Shown: positions 11,483 to 21,847 of the stretch, in pieces
How positions within the stretch are numbered: position 1 is the stretch's first letter
Layout of the letters: each line of letters starts with the position of its first letter
Origin: Ignavibacteriales bacterium
GTDB lineage: Bacteria > Bacteroidota > Ignavibacteria > Ignavibacteriales > Ignavibacteriaceae
NCBI GenBank assembly: GCA_016707585.1
Contig: JADJHL010000010.1
Coordinates: forward strand, 1 to 64,000
Length of the DNA stretch: 64,000 nt
Direction of reading: 5' to 3'
Made by a program: the position numbers and the translations under genes
Notes under the pieces: generated by a model
The model's database searches: none
The model's input: the letters and a program-made list of their open reading frames with translations, nothing else
Told to the model about the DNA's origin: nothing

Positions 11483-11968
11483 ATGGCTAATACAGTTCAA
11501 GTTGGAATAATAATGGGTAGTGATTCAGATCTTTCAATTATGAAAGAAGCTTCAGAAATTCTAAATGAATTCGGAATAAAAAGTGAAATGAAAATTATTT
11601 CAGCACATCGTAGTCCAAATGTTTTAGCAGAATATGCTTCAACAGCAATTGATAGAGGATTAAAAGTTATAATTGCCGGTGCTGGTGCTGCTGCTCATTT
11701 ACCAGGTGTTACAGCTGCATTCACAACTATTCCTATCATAGGTGTGCCGATTAAGTCAAAATCACTTGATGGACTTGACTCGTTACTTTCAATTGTGCAA
11801 ATGCCTTCAGGTGTACCAGTGGCAACTGTTGCTATAAATGGAGCTAAAAATGCTGGCATTCTTGCTGCACAAATAATTGGTGTGTCCGATAAATCAATAC
11901 AGCAAAAACTTGTAGAGTACAAACTTAAACTTGCTGAAGAATCAATTAAGAAGAATGAAAAGATTTAA
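11483..11968 (+). CDS. purE: N5-carboxyaminoimidazole ribonucleotide mutase
   Basis: Class I PurE converts N5-CAIR to CAIR in purine synthesis. The start at 11483 is chosen because AAAGGAGAA sits six to eight bases upstream and the protein then begins MANTVQVGIIMGSDSD; the longer frame from 11456 runs into comEC. Motifs are GSDSDLSIMKEA (substrate phosphate), SAHRSP (catalytic His) and GAGAAAHLPGV. At 161 residues it is normal for a bacterial PurE. It is intact although it directly follows the broken comEC. No purK is visible next to it. Confidence 0.95.
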   Translation: MANTVQVGIIMGSDSDLSIMKEASEILNEFGIKSEMKIISAHRSPNVLAEYASTAIDRGLKVIIAGAGAAAHLPGVTAAFTTIPIIGVPIKSKSLDGLDSLLSIVQMPSGVPVATVAINGAKNAGILAAQIIGVSDKSIQQKLVEYKLKLAEESIKKNEKI

Positions 11969-12329
11969 TTTAGGAAGAGATAGTGGCACGTGTATTGATG
12001 AACTGACAAAAATGGTTTAAGCTTAAAACAGAATAAAAATATTTTTAAAACATTATTTCATAGTTGCAGTTTTAAATAATATTATATTAAATTGTTTCAA
12101 GTTTGAATTTTTCTTTTCTTATTGCTATCTGATGATAAACTATTTCAATTATTTTTTATCAAATAACATTGTAGCTTAAACTCAAGCTTAAATATTTTTC
12201 AGTTTTCGCAAATCATGTTGTCAAATATTTTATAAATTTAATTTTATATGTTATACTCAAATCGTAATCTGTATCTTATAATTAATTCCTTAACTAACTT
12301 TATTTCTCAATTTATTTTCAGGAGTTCGA
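11969..12329. other. Intergenic region ahead of the T9SS protein
   Basis: About 360 very AT-rich bases with no supportable gene. It must hold the promoter of the secreted protein at 12330, whose ribosome site (CAGGAG, about 12319-12324) is clear. I could not pick a convincing promoter or terminator. Confidence 0.6.
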
Positions 12330-14566
12330 ATGAAAAGTAAAATTTCTGTATTGTTGTTAGCATTTGTACTATTTTCAGTAGTAATTAATGCACAAAAAGC
12401 CCCAGAAAGATTAGATGGAAAAGCGCCTAAAACTTATAAGGCTTATATTCCTGCTTTTACTGAAGATCTATCAAGTTTGTATCCTCAAAATGTAGACTAT
12501 TGGACAGGAACTACAGATGGAGCTACAAAAACTCAGGTGAGTATTGTAGATGGACATAATACAACAGATGGTTGGATGTCATTTGATGTTAGTTCACTTC
12601 CTGCTGGTGCTACTATAAACTCAGTAACATTCCACGGATATGTTAGCGCAGCAAATTGGCCTTACTGGTCAGTAACTCCAATGGCTGTAAATCCAGTTTC
12701 AGGTGCAGCTGCTGATATCTATGCTGCTATTCAAGCTGGTCAGGATGAACCTATAGCTTATTTATACTCAAATGAATCAAGTTCATTTACAACCGGTTGG
12801 CATTCATATTTATTAGGAAGCACAGTTAATGCAGATCTAGGTGCCGCAATTGTAAATGGTTGGTTTGCAGTTGGTATTTCTTCAAGAGATAATAGTGCAA
12901 CATATTTGATAACATTTGATGGCTGGAATGAAACTAATAAACCATATCTTGAAGTTGACTATACAGTTCCAGTAGCTCATGATGTTAGTACAATTTCTGT
13001 TGATATTGCAAGTTTATTAGGAGTTGGTCCATTCACACCAAAAGCTACGGTTAAAAGTTTAAGTACAACAAATGAAACTTTTGATGTTACAATGACAATC
13101 AGTGATGGTACAACAAACGTTTATACATCTACAAAAACCGTTACTGCTTTAGTACCAAGTACTTCTCTCAAGTTAGTTTTGATGTTGCTAATCTTGGTGT
13201 TGAAACTTATACAGCAACTGTTTGTACACAATTAGGTGGCGATCCAAATGCTACAAATAATTGTCTAGATAAAGATTTTGCTGTTCAAGATTTAATCATC
13301 ACTTATGCTTACAATGCTTATGATCCTACTTCAGCTATTCCTGAAGGCCCTGTTACATTCCCATTACAAGTACCTACTCTAACTTCAATTGCTCCAACAA
13401 CTTCTGGACAATTTATTGGTGCAGGCACAATGATTAATGATAATGAATGGTATGGAATTGAATATTATGATGGAACCACTGGTGGTGGATTATATACCAT
13501 CGATAAAAGTACAGGTGCAATGACATTAGTTGGCCCAACTGGTGCTGGTGTTTCATTGAACGGTATGGCTTTTGACCCAATCACCGGGAATGTTTATGCT
13601 GTAAGCTCAACAGGATTATATACAATTAATACTACTACAGGCGCTGCTACAATGGTTGGCACTCTGGGCCGGTTTACAGTTGCAATTAATTTAGCTTGTT
13701 CACCTGCAGGTCAATTATATACTGTTGATATTGCTACAGATATACTTTATTCAGTTCATAAAACTACTGGCGCAACAACTGCTATCGGTACTGGTATAGG
13801 ATTCGATGCAAGTTATGCACAGGATATGGAATATGATCTTGATCTTAATGTTTGCTATATGGCTGCATACAATGTTACTTCTGGTGACGGTGAATTAAGA
13901 ACAGTTGATGTAAGTAATGGTACAACAGCATTGGTAGCTGCATTTACAAATGGTGCAGAAGTTTGCGGATTCGCTATCCCTTACAATAGAACTGTACCAG
14001 TTGAATTAACTTCATTTAAAGCTAATGTTAATGAATCAGGTGTTTCACTTGATTGGTCAACAGCAACAGAAATCAACAATAGTGGATTCCAGGTTGAAAG
14101 AAGCAGTGGAAATTCATTTGAAGTTATTGGTTTTGTTGGTGGACACGGAACAACAACCGAAATTCAAAACTATTCTTATTTAGATAATACTGTTAAATCA
14201 GGAACATATACTTACAGACTAAAACAAATTGATTTTGATGGTACATTTGAATACTCAAATGCAATTGAAGTTGATTTTTCAGGTGTAACAGAATTTGCTC
14301 TTGCTCAGAATTATCCAAACCCATTTAACCCAAGTACAGTAATTAACTTTAGCTTAGCTGTTGATAGCAAAGTAAGCTTAAAGATATTTGATGTATTAGG
14401 ACAGGAAGTAGCAACATTAGTTAATGGACAATTAGCAGCAGGAAGTCATCCGATTTCTTTTAATGCTAGTCTATTAAATAGTGGCGTTTATTTCTACCAG
14501 ATAGATGCAACTGGTATCGATGGTCAGAATTTCACTTCAACAAAGAAAATGATACTTACCAAGTAA
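12330..14566 (+). CDS. Secreted protein with T9SS type A C-terminal sorting domain, one frameshift
   Basis: A signal peptide (MKSKISVLLLAFVLFSVVIN) and two frames (12330-13235, then to 14566) join as about 745 residues if one base is restored near 13165, giving STSSQVSFDVANLGVETYT. After a beta-rich N-terminal domain (SFDVSSLPAGATINSVTF) and a CARDB-like stretch comes a propeller-like region with repeats such as GGLYTIDKSTGAMTLVGPTG (DUF4394-like). Next is VPVELTSFKANVNESGVSLD, then the sorting domain LAQNYPNPFNPSTVINFSL and the closing GVYFYQIDATG. It should be exported by Sec and then T9SS to the surface or medium. Its ligand or function is unknown. A strong terminator follows. Confidence 0.85.
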
Positions 14567-14586
14567 TTAGATTCTTTATAGATCTT

Positions 14587-14618
14587 AAAAAGCTCCACCG
14601 AAATGTGGGGCTTTTTTT
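14587..14618 (+). terminator. Rho-independent terminator after the T9SS protein gene
   Basis: Stem GCTCCAC (14592-14598) pairs with GTGGGGC (14605-14611) around a six-base loop, with an A run before and seven T after, 20 bases past the stop codon. Confidence 0.9.
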
Positions 14619-14706
14619 ATATTAATTATAATAATTTTTCTTGAATTGATAGTTCTAACTTGTTTTAATAACTTTACAAACAATTTTATCACACACAGGA
14701 TTAGTA

Positions 14707-15210
14707 ATGAAAAAATATCTTTTCTTAGTCATTTTACCTTTGCTTATAATTTCTTGTTCTAAAACTTCCGATCAAGAATATTTTGATCAGGCTAACAACT
14801 TTTAAAAGAAAAAAAAATATAAAGATGTAATAAAAACATTAGAGACTTTAATCAACGAATATCCAGACAGCAAATTAGCCCCAAAAGCATTAGTTCAAAC
14901 TGCTGTATTGTATGAATCAAAACTTATTGAAGGAGTTGCTGGATTAAATTCGTATACAAAAGCAGCTGAAACATATTTTCAAGTTTATGAAAAATATCCC
15001 GAAAGTGAAGAAGCTCCAATTGCGTTGTTTCAATGTGGATTTTTATATGACAACGAGATGAAAAACTATGATGAAGCAACAAAAAAGTATAATTTATTTT
15101 TAGAAAAGTATCCTGATCATAAGTATGCTAAAATCGTTCAGCAATCTCTTGATATTATGGGTTTAGATCCGAATGATATCATTAACAAAAAAGAATCCGC
15201 AAAAAATTGA
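14707..15210 (+). CDS. BamD/YfiO-like TPR lipoprotein, with an in-frame stop near the 5' end
   Basis: ATG at 14707 opens a lipoprotein signal (MKKYLFLVILPLLIISC). The frame meets TAA at 14803-14805, then continues in the same phase with TPR-like helices (YKDVIKTLETLINEYPDSKL, ETYFQVYEKYPESEEAP, YNLFLEKYPDHKYAKIV). The stop sits between a T4 and an A9 run; adding one T and removing one A gives NNFLKEKKYKDV, so two compensating indels are a simple explanation. The full product would be 167 residues with three tetratricopeptide-like helical hairpins, like outer-membrane assembly lipoproteins. The stop overlaps the next TTG start. Confidence 0.75.
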
Positions 15211-16115
15211 GTAAGTCATTTTCAGATTATCAAGAGTATCTAAATCCGCAAATAATTTCCAGAATTAACAATCTGGATTTAAGAGCCAGATTAGTTGTTG
15301 AAGGATTTATGGTCGGACTTCATAAAAGTCCATACCACGGATTTAGCGTAGAGTTTTCTCAGCATCGTCCATATATGCAAGGAGATAATTTAAGAAGTGT
15401 GGATTGGCGAGTTTTTGGGAAGACAGAAAAATATTTTATTAAGCAGTATGAAGAAGAAACAAATTTACGAAGTTACATTATACTGGATAGCAGTAAATCT
15501 ATGGGTTACGCTTCGGATAAAGTAATTTCTAAAATTGATTATGCAGCAACTCTAACAGCTGCTTTATCCTACCTGATGATTAAACAGCAGGATACTGTTA
15601 GTCTTACTATTTATTCGGATAAAATTCATAAACATTTACCGCCAAAATCTTCTAATGCTTATTTACAGCAGATATTGAAAGAACTAACGATACTGGAAAC
15701 CTCATCAAATACTAACACGGCAGATTCACTCAATAGTGTTGCAGAGAAAATTAAACGCAGAGGATTAGTAATAATAATTTCAGATTTTTTTGATGATGTC
15801 GATAAAACATTAAAAGCTATTAAGCACTTTGCACATCAAAAAAATGAAGTAATAATATTTCAAATACTTGATCCAATGGAGCGAAGTTTTGGGTTTGGTA
15901 AGGATGCAATATTTAAAGATTTGGAAACAGACGAAGAGTTAACTACTCAACCATATCAAATTCAAAAAGCTTATCAAGAAGCTATGAATGAGTTTACTAA
16001 TAAAATTAAAAGAGAATGTCTGAATTCTAATTTTGATTACAATTTACTTGATACTTCAACGCCGTTTGATAAAGCACTGTTCAGTTACATCCAAAAAAGA
16101 TCACGACTTCATTAA
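15207..16115 (+). CDS. DUF58 / von Willebrand A-like domain protein
   Basis: A 302-residue protein with the DUF58 signature GDNLRSVDWRVFGKTEKYFI (about residues 60-79) and a MIDAS-like metal site DSSKSM (about 95-100) in a vWA fold. DUF58 proteins usually sit beside MoxR ATPases and act in complex maturation or envelope processes. No MoxR gene is beside this one in the window. The TTG start overlaps the upstream TGA (TTGA), implying translational coupling to the TPR lipoprotein. The 3' end overlaps the convergent phosphohexomutase gene by 15 bases. Confidence 0.85.
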   Translation: MSKSFSDYQEYLNPQIISRINNLDLRARLVVEGFMVGLHKSPYHGFSVEFSQHRPYMQGDNLRSVDWRVFGKTEKYFIKQYEEETNLRSYIILDSSKSMGYASDKVISKIDYAATLTAALSYLMIKQQDTVSLTIYSDKIHKHLPPKSSNAYLQQILKELTILETSSNTNTADSLNSVAEKIKRRGLVIIISDFFDDVDKTLKAIKHFAHQKNEVIIFQILDPMERSFGFGKDAIFKDLETDEELTTQPYQIQKAYQEAMNEFTNKIKRECLNSNFDYNLLDTSTPFDKALFSYIQKRSRLH

Positions 16116-17477
16116 TACATTTATCTCATCATAATACTTTTTAGAAAGTTCTTCGGAATAATTTTGAGTTTTTGATTCTGTAATTATTCTTACAATTGGT
16201 TCCGTATTGGATTTTCTAAAATGCACCCAATGATCTTCCCCCGAAGGGATGGATTCCCAAAAATCAATTCTTAAACCATCTTCAGTATTGATTTTATTTG
16301 ACGAATATTTTTTTACTAGTTTATCAATAACTTCATCAGGAGAAACATTTTTTAATTCAATCTTTTTCTTTGAAATAAAATAGTTTGGTAATTCATCTTT
16401 TATTGCTGAAAGTTTTTTACCAGAATCTGCTAAGTATTGTAAAGTAAAAGCAATTCCAACCAATGCATCTCTTCCGTAATGTAAAGCGGGATAAATAACA
16501 CCACCACTTCCTTCACCGCCAATTACAGCATTAACTTCTTTCATCTTTTGAACAACATTTGCTTCACCAACTGGTGAACGATAACAAGTTGAATTATTTT
16601 TCTTTGCAACATCCTCTACTGATCTACTAGTTGAAAGATTAACAACAACATTTCCTTTTGTTTTACATAGTACAAAATCGGTTGCAAGTGTTATTGTATT
16701 TTCTTCGCCGAATGGCTCACCTTTATCGGTAATTAAAACTAGACGATCAACATCAGGATCAACAACTACAGCAAAATCTGCATTGTGAATTTTTACTGCT
16801 TTCATTGTTTCAATTAAGTTTTCTGGGAGTGGTTCTGGCAGGCGAGGGAAGATTCCTGTTTTTTCACAATTCATTTCGATTACTTCACATCCAAACTTTC
16901 TTAACAAATCTGGAATACAATAAGCGCCAGCACCATTAACACAATCAGTTAAAATTTTAAACTTTTTAGATTTAATCTTTTCTAAATCAATAATTGGTAA
17001 TGACAAGACAGAATTGATATGATTCGTTAATCCTTCAGTATAAACTGTTCTTTTTCCGATTTTTGTCCAATCAACAAAATTATTTTTAGTATCAAGATAC
17101 TTTTTCATTTCCTGATGTTCATCTGGAGACATAAATTGTCCTGTGCTGTTTAACAACTTCAAAGCATTCCATTCATTCGGATTATGACTTGCAGAAATCG
17201 CAATTCCACCTTGTGCGTTAAGTGATTTTACTGTGAATTGAACTGTCGGAGTGGGACAAATTCCAATATCAACTACATCTAACCCTTTAGCTAATAAAGT
17301 TCCGGTTACAATTTGATTTACCATTTCTCCAGTAATACGAGCATCGCGACCAACTACTACTTTCCCCTTACCAACAAAATCTGCATAAGCACTGGTATAT
17401 TTTATTATCACTTCAGGATCTAAGCCTGAACCAACAATACCTCGAATTCCAGAAATACTAACCATAAGAGTTGACAT
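16101..17477 (-). CDS. Phosphoglucomutase/phosphomannomutase family (GlmM-like)
   Basis: A 458-residue alpha-D-phosphohexomutase. It has the phosphoserine loop ISASHNPNEWNALKL (about residues 94-108), the metal site DPDVDRLV (about 238-245), the sugar loop GEGSGGVI (about 314-321) and the phosphate site RKSNTEPIVRI near the C-terminus. It could make glucosamine-1-P, mannose-1-P or glucose-1-P; the N-terminus MVSISGIRGIVGSG resembles the GlmM/PMM branch of Bacteroidetes. It is a single gene on the minus strand, convergent with DUF58 and divergent from nth. Confidence 0.9.
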   Translation of the reverse strand: MSTLMVSISGIRGIVGSGLDPEVIIKYTSAYADFVGKGKVVVGRDARITGEMVNQIVTGTLLAKGLDVVDIGICPTPTVQFTVKSLNAQGGIAISASHNPNEWNALKLLNSTGQFMSPDEHQEMKKYLDTKNNFVDWTKIGKRTVYTEGLTNHINSVLSLPIIDLEKIKSKKFKILTDCVNGAGAYCIPDLLRKFGCEVIEMNCEKTGIFPRLPEPLPENLIETMKAVKIHNADFAVVVDPDVDRLVLITDKGEPFGEENTITLATDFVLCKTKGNVVVNLSTSRSVEDVAKKNNSTCYRSPVGEANVVQKMKEVNAVIGGEGSGGVIYPALHYGRDALVGIAFTLQYLADSGKKLSAIKDELPNYFISKKKIELKNVSPDEVIDKLVKKYSSNKINTEDGLRIDFWESIPSGEDHWVHFRKSNTEPIVRIITESKTQNYSEELSKKYYDEINVLMKS

Positions 17478-17636
17478 TAAAGCTCCAAAAATTTTCTTCT
17501 AAAATAATGATTTAAGGAGTCTCCAGAAAGTGATTGAAAGTTAGATTAATTATTGATAGGGATTCTAGATGATTCGTTATTAATAATGATTTTCTGAAGC
17601 CCCCTAAATTGAATATCTTTGTAAAAATGTTTTGAT

Positions 17637-18344
17637 ATGAAAAAGAAAATTGAAAAAATAAATTCTTTATTGGTTGAGTATTTTGGCATCCCACCAAAAG
17701 CTAAGAATAATCCAAATTCGTTAGATACGATTATTGGCACAATTTTATCCCAAAATACTAATGATAAAAATTCATATCAGGCTTATAGAAATCTTAAAGA
17801 TAATTTTAGGAATTGGAATGAACTTGCTGAATTGACTCCAGCCAAAATTGAAAAATATATTAAGATAGCCGGATTAGGAAAACAAAAATCAACAGCAATT
17901 TATGAGCTTCTTCAATCATTAAAGAAAAAAGATAAATCAGTTTCGTTAGATCATATCAAAACAAAAAATGATACGGAGATTTTAGATGAACTTACTTCAT
18001 ACAATGGAGTTGGAGTAAAGACTGCAAGTTGTGTTTTACTTTTTTCCCTTGGAAGAAATGTTTGTCCGGTTGATACACACGTTCACAGGACTTTGAATCG
18101 AATTGGACTAGTTGAAACTAACACACCGGAAAAGACTTTTTATAAAATATTAAATAACATTCCAGAAAAAACTGCCCATTCTTTTCATACAAATCTTATA
18201 AGATTGGGAAGAGAGATTTGCAAACCAACAAATCCAAATTGTTCAATTTGTCCTTTGCTAAAATTGTGTAAGTTTGATCACAAATCGTTAACAACAAAAA
18301 TTCAGAATAAAACAATTTCATTTATGTTGCTTGATAATCTTTAA
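17637..18344 (+). CDS. nth: Endonuclease III (DNA glycosylase/AP lyase)
   Basis: A 235-residue base-excision repair enzyme. It shows the helix-hairpin-helix TSYNGVGVKTASCVLL with the catalytic Lys (about residue 126), the catalytic Asp in CPVDTHVHR (about residue 144) and a C-terminal [4Fe-4S] loop with cysteines spaced C-X6-C-X2-C-X5-C (about residues 197-213). The early motif GTILSQNTNDKN matches the substrate loop, with N in place of the usual T-S pair. The ATG at 17637 has no strong ribosome site. The 160-base gap to the divergent mutase should hold promoters for both. Confidence 0.92.
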   Translation: MKKKIEKINSLLVEYFGIPPKAKNNPNSLDTIIGTILSQNTNDKNSYQAYRNLKDNFRNWNELAELTPAKIEKYIKIAGLGKQKSTAIYELLQSLKKKDKSVSLDHIKTKNDTEILDELTSYNGVGVKTASCVLLFSLGRNVCPVDTHVHRTLNRIGLVETNTPEKTFYKILNNIPEKTAHSFHTNLIRLGREICKPTNPNCSICPLLKLCKFDHKSLTTKIQNKTISFMLLDNL

Positions 18345-18435
18345 CTCTCGCAAATAATATTTACTTTTTTATCTTACCTAAAAGTTTTAACTTAACACAA
18401 CTATTTACCCTTACTAACTAATCGGAGTTTTATAA

Positions 18436-19553
18436 ATGTCTAACAATCTTGGATTGATCGGTTATGATTATGTTGAGTTTTATGTTGGCTCAGCAAAAAT
18501 GTGGGCGTACTGGCATTCAAAAGCACTGGGTTTGAAGATTACTGCTTATCTTGGCCCGGAAACTGGCAATCGTGATAGAGTTTCATATTTCCTTGAAAAA
18601 ATAATGTAAGAATTGTATTGACTTCAGCAGTTAAACCATCTACTTATGATGTTGCTTCATTTGTTGAGAAGCATGGTGATGGAGTTAAACGATGGTCTGT
18701 AAGAGTTAAAGATGTTAATAAATCTTTTGAGACCTCACTTCAGAATGGCGGCATTCCTGTTCGTTATCCTAAAAGAATAGAGGATGAATTCGGATACATT
18801 GAAGAAGCTGCAATAAAGTTATATGATGATGCTGAAATTGTTTTTATAAACCGAGAAAACTATAAAGGATTATTTAAACCAGGATATGCAAAACCTGTTC
18901 AAAATATTGTTATTAAAAATGATGATACAGGATTACAAAGTGTTGATCATATAGTAGGAAACGTAAGAACTAATGAAATGAATCTTTGGGCAAACTATTT
19001 AAATAAGAGTTTAAACTTTGAAACGTTTATTGAATTTGGTGAAGGTGATATTTCAACAAAATATTCTGCGTTGCTATCTAAAGTTGTTAGATCCCGAGAA
19101 GGTGCCCCGATAAAAAATCCAATCAACGAACCATTTGATGGAATAAAAAAATCTCAGATAGAAGAGTATATTGATGAGTATTTCGGATCAGGAATCCAGC
19201 ATGTTGCTATAACTACAAATGATATTATATCAACAATAAAAGCTATGCGTGCGAATGGCATGGAATTTTTGAGCACTCCGCCAGATACTTATTACAAAAT
19301 GTTAAAAGAAAAAGGCTGGAACATAAAAGAAAATATTGATGAACTTCAAAAACTGGGAATACTTTGCGATCTTGAAGGTAAAGGGTACTTGCTACAGTTG
19401 TTTACAAAACCGATTGGAGATAGACCAACATTTTTTTATGAAATAATTCAAAGATGTGAAGGAGCCGAAGGATTTGGACAGGGAAATTTTCAGGCATTGT
19501 TTGAATCGATTGAAAGAGATCAGGCAATAAGAGGAAACCTGGATAAAGAATGA
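18436..19553 (+). CDS. hppD: 4-hydroxyphenylpyruvate dioxygenase, frameshifted near the 5' end
   Basis: HPPD converts 4-hydroxyphenylpyruvate to homogentisate. ATG at 18436, after CGGAG, starts MSNNLGLIGYDYVEFYVG. The frame breaks in the A6 run at 18596-18601; adding one A gives YFLEKNNVRIVLTSAVKPS and joins the long frame beginning at 18618. Metal ligands are visible as VDHIVGNV and IQHVAITTND, with the third (Glu) in the C-terminal FYEIIQR segment. Intact length is about 372 residues, normal for the family. It is the first gene of the tyrosine-degradation operon. As sequenced, the first vicinal-oxygen-chelate domain is separated from the rest. Confidence 0.92.
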
Positions 19554-19576
19554 ATGAGTTCAAGATCAAGTTTAAG

Positions 19577-19596
19577 CCTGCCTACCGTCAGGCAGG
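19577..19596. repeat. Short GC-rich palindrome between hppD and hmgA
   Basis: A perfect 7-bp stem CCTGCCT/AGGCAGG with a six-base loop, unusually GC-rich for this DNA. There is no T run, so it is probably a dispersed palindromic repeat or mRNA hairpin rather than a terminator. Confidence 0.6.
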
Positions 19597-19641
19597 TTCA
19601 AGAAAAGTTCAGAATTGAGTAAAAATATTTAGGAGTCTAAA

Positions 19642-20811
19642 ATGCCATTTTATGTTAAAGTTGGAAAAGTTCCACCGAAAAGACATACGACGTTTTACAA
19701 AGAAGATGGAAAATCTTTATATCGTGAAGAACTATTTAGCACAAAAGGATTTTCAGGAATTTATTCTAACAAGTATCACCTGTATATGCCTACTGAGGTG
19801 GAAAAGATTGATGAAGTTAAAATTGATTCCTCTGCAAATGATTGGAAAGAGGCACCACTTGAGTATTATCATTTTATTACTGATAAGAAAAAATCTAACG
19901 GTAATATAATTACTGCCCGAAATGAGTTTCTAAAAAATGATCATTGTGTTATGTCGACCGCACATCTTTCCGAAGATACAGAATATTTTTATCGCAACAG
20001 TCAAATGCACGAAATGTTATTTGTTCATCATGGCAAAGGTGTTTTGCTAACTGAGTATGGAAAGATAGATTTTACTGAGTGGGATTATCTAATCATACCA
20101 AAAGGAACAACTTACCAGATAAAGTTTGATGATTATAAAAACAATAAATTATTTATTGTTGAGTCAGATACTCCATTCGATATTCCTAAACATTTTAGAA
20201 ATGAGTATGGGCAATTAACTGAAGAAGCTCCGTATTATGAAAGAGATTTCCGTGTTCCGGAGTTCACCGAACCTATTGACATGATTGGCGATTTCAGATT
20301 GCGTTTAAAAGTTCGGAACAGAATGTTTGAGTATAAACTTCCGCATCACCCATTTGATGTGGTTGGCTGGGATGGATTTCTTCATCCATATGCTTTTAAT
20401 ATTAAAGAGTATGCTCCTAAGGTTGGCAAGATTCATTTACCGCCTCCAATACATCTTGCCTTTGTAACACAGTATTTTGTGGTATGTAATTTTGTCCCTC
20501 GTTTATATGATTTTCATCCTGATGCTATTCCAGCTCCATATTATCACTCAAATGTTGATAGTGATGAAGTGCTGTATTATGTTCATGGAGATTTTATGAG
20601 CAGAACTGGTGTGCAAGAAGGTTCTATAACTTTACATCCAATGGGAATTCCACACGGACCGCAGCCCGGAAAAACTGAAGCATCGATAGGTAAAACAGAA
20701 ACTGAAGAATACGCAGTTATGATTGATACTTTTACGCCATTAAACGTAACTAAAAATGTGAAAGAAACTATGGTAAGCGATTACAGTCAATCATGGCTTC
20801 TGAAGAAATAA
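19642..20811 (+). CDS. hmgA: Homogentisate 1,2-dioxygenase
   Basis: A 389-residue cupin-fold ring-cleavage enzyme that opens homogentisate to maleylacetoacetate with Fe(II) and O2. The start ATG follows TTAGGAGTC. Characteristic segments are the N-terminal MPFYVKVGKVPPKRHTTFY, the cupin strand MHEMLFVHHGKGVLL, the central DVVGWDGFLHPYAFNIK, and the C-terminal iron-site region YYHSNVDSDEVLYYVHGDF with PMGIPHGPQPG. It is shorter than animal HGD (about 445) but the expected size for bacterial forms. It lies between hppD and the FAH-like gene in pathway order. Confidence 0.95.
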   Translation: MPFYVKVGKVPPKRHTTFYKEDGKSLYREELFSTKGFSGIYSNKYHLYMPTEVEKIDEVKIDSSANDWKEAPLEYYHFITDKKKSNGNIITARNEFLKNDHCVMSTAHLSEDTEYFYRNSQMHEMLFVHHGKGVLLTEYGKIDFTEWDYLIIPKGTTYQIKFDDYKNNKLFIVESDTPFDIPKHFRNEYGQLTEEAPYYERDFRVPEFTEPIDMIGDFRLRLKVRNRMFEYKLPHHPFDVVGWDGFLHPYAFNIKEYAPKVGKIHLPPPIHLAFVTQYFVVCNFVPRLYDFHPDAIPAPYYHSNVDSDEVLYYVHGDFMSRTGVQEGSITLHPMGIPHGPQPGKTEASIGKTETEEYAVMIDTFTPLNVTKNVKETMVSDYSQSWLLKK

Positions 20812-20830
20812 ATTGAATTAAGGAAATCAA

Positions 20831-21847
20831 ATGAAATTCATCTCATATTTAAATAAAAAAGAAGAACGACTTGGAATATTTTATAACGATAAGATTTATG
20901 ATCTTCAAAAGTCTGCCTCATCAATAAAAATAAAACTTCCCTCAACTATGAAAAAGTTTCTTGAGGGTGAAATTGCGTATATGAAACTTGCGCACAAAGT
21001 TTTTGATGTGATAAAAAAAGGAAAGATTAAAACTGGATTAAAGTATAATAGTCTTAATCTATTATCGCCTGTGCCAAATCCAACATCCTTACGTGATGGA
21101 TATGCTTTTAGACAACATGTATTTACTGCAAGAAGAAACAGGGGATTAGAAATGATTCCTGAGTTTGATCAGTTCCCAATATTTTATTTTGGCAATCACA
21201 ATTCAGTGTTTGGTCCAGGAAATGTTAAAGTTGAAGACGACCATTTAAAGGGTTTGGACTTTGAACTTGAATGTGCAGTTGTAATTGGCAGGAAAGGTAA
21301 GAATATACCCTCAAACAAAGCTCATGAATATATTGCAGGTTATATGATTATGAATGATCTTTCAGCTAGAGTTTTGCAAATGGAAGAGATGAAATTAAGT
21401 CTTGGGCCAGCTAAGGGAAAAGATTTTGCAACTACCCTTGGCCCTTGGTTAGTTACTCCTGATGAATTGGAGCCATATCTTGTAAAAACAAAATTCGGCA
21501 ACAAGTATAATCTTGAAATGAAAGCCAAACATAACGGAAAGCAAATTTCTTTTGGAAATGTAAACCGGATGGATTGGACATTTGCAGAAATTATTGAACG
21601 AGCTAGTTATGGTGTTACCTTATATCCTGGTGATGTAATTGGTTCTGGAACTGTTGGAACTGGCTGCTATTTGGAATTGAATGGAACGTGGGCTATCGAG
21701 GCAAAAGAAAAAGGATTAGAACATAAACCAGTATGGTTAAGTGACGGTGATGAAATAGAATTGGAAATTACTGGATTAGGTGCTCTTAAAAATCGAATAA
21801 AAAAATCAAAAACAAGTCGGTCAATTCTTGCAAAAAAGAAATTATAA
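20831..21847 (+). CDS. Fumarylacetoacetate hydrolase family protein (probable fumarylacetoacetase)
   Basis: A 338-residue FAH-fold enzyme. The metal site shows as LDFELECAVVIGRKGKNI (about residues 138-155) and MNDLSARVLQMEEM (about 173-186), with GPAKGKDFATTLGPW and the C-terminal GDVIGSGTVGTGCYLELN. Its position after hmgA supports hydrolysis of fumarylacetoacetate (or maleylacetoacetate) to fumarate/maleate plus acetoacetate. ATG at 20831 follows TTAAGGAAATCAA. The stop overlaps the next start by one base. Other FAH-family substrates cannot be excluded from sequence alone. Confidence 0.88.
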   Translation: MKFISYLNKKEERLGIFYNDKIYDLQKSASSIKIKLPSTMKKFLEGEIAYMKLAHKVFDVIKKGKIKTGLKYNSLNLLSPVPNPTSLRDGYAFRQHVFTARRNRGLEMIPEFDQFPIFYFGNHNSVFGPGNVKVEDDHLKGLDFELECAVVIGRKGKNIPSNKAHEYIAGYMIMNDLSARVLQMEEMKLSLGPAKGKDFATTLGPWLVTPDELEPYLVKTKFGNKYNLEMKAKHNGKQISFGNVNRMDWTFAEIIERASYGVTLYPGDVIGSGTVGTGCYLELNGTWAIEAKEKGLEHKPVWLSDGDEIELEITGLGALKNRIKKSKTSRSILAKKKL

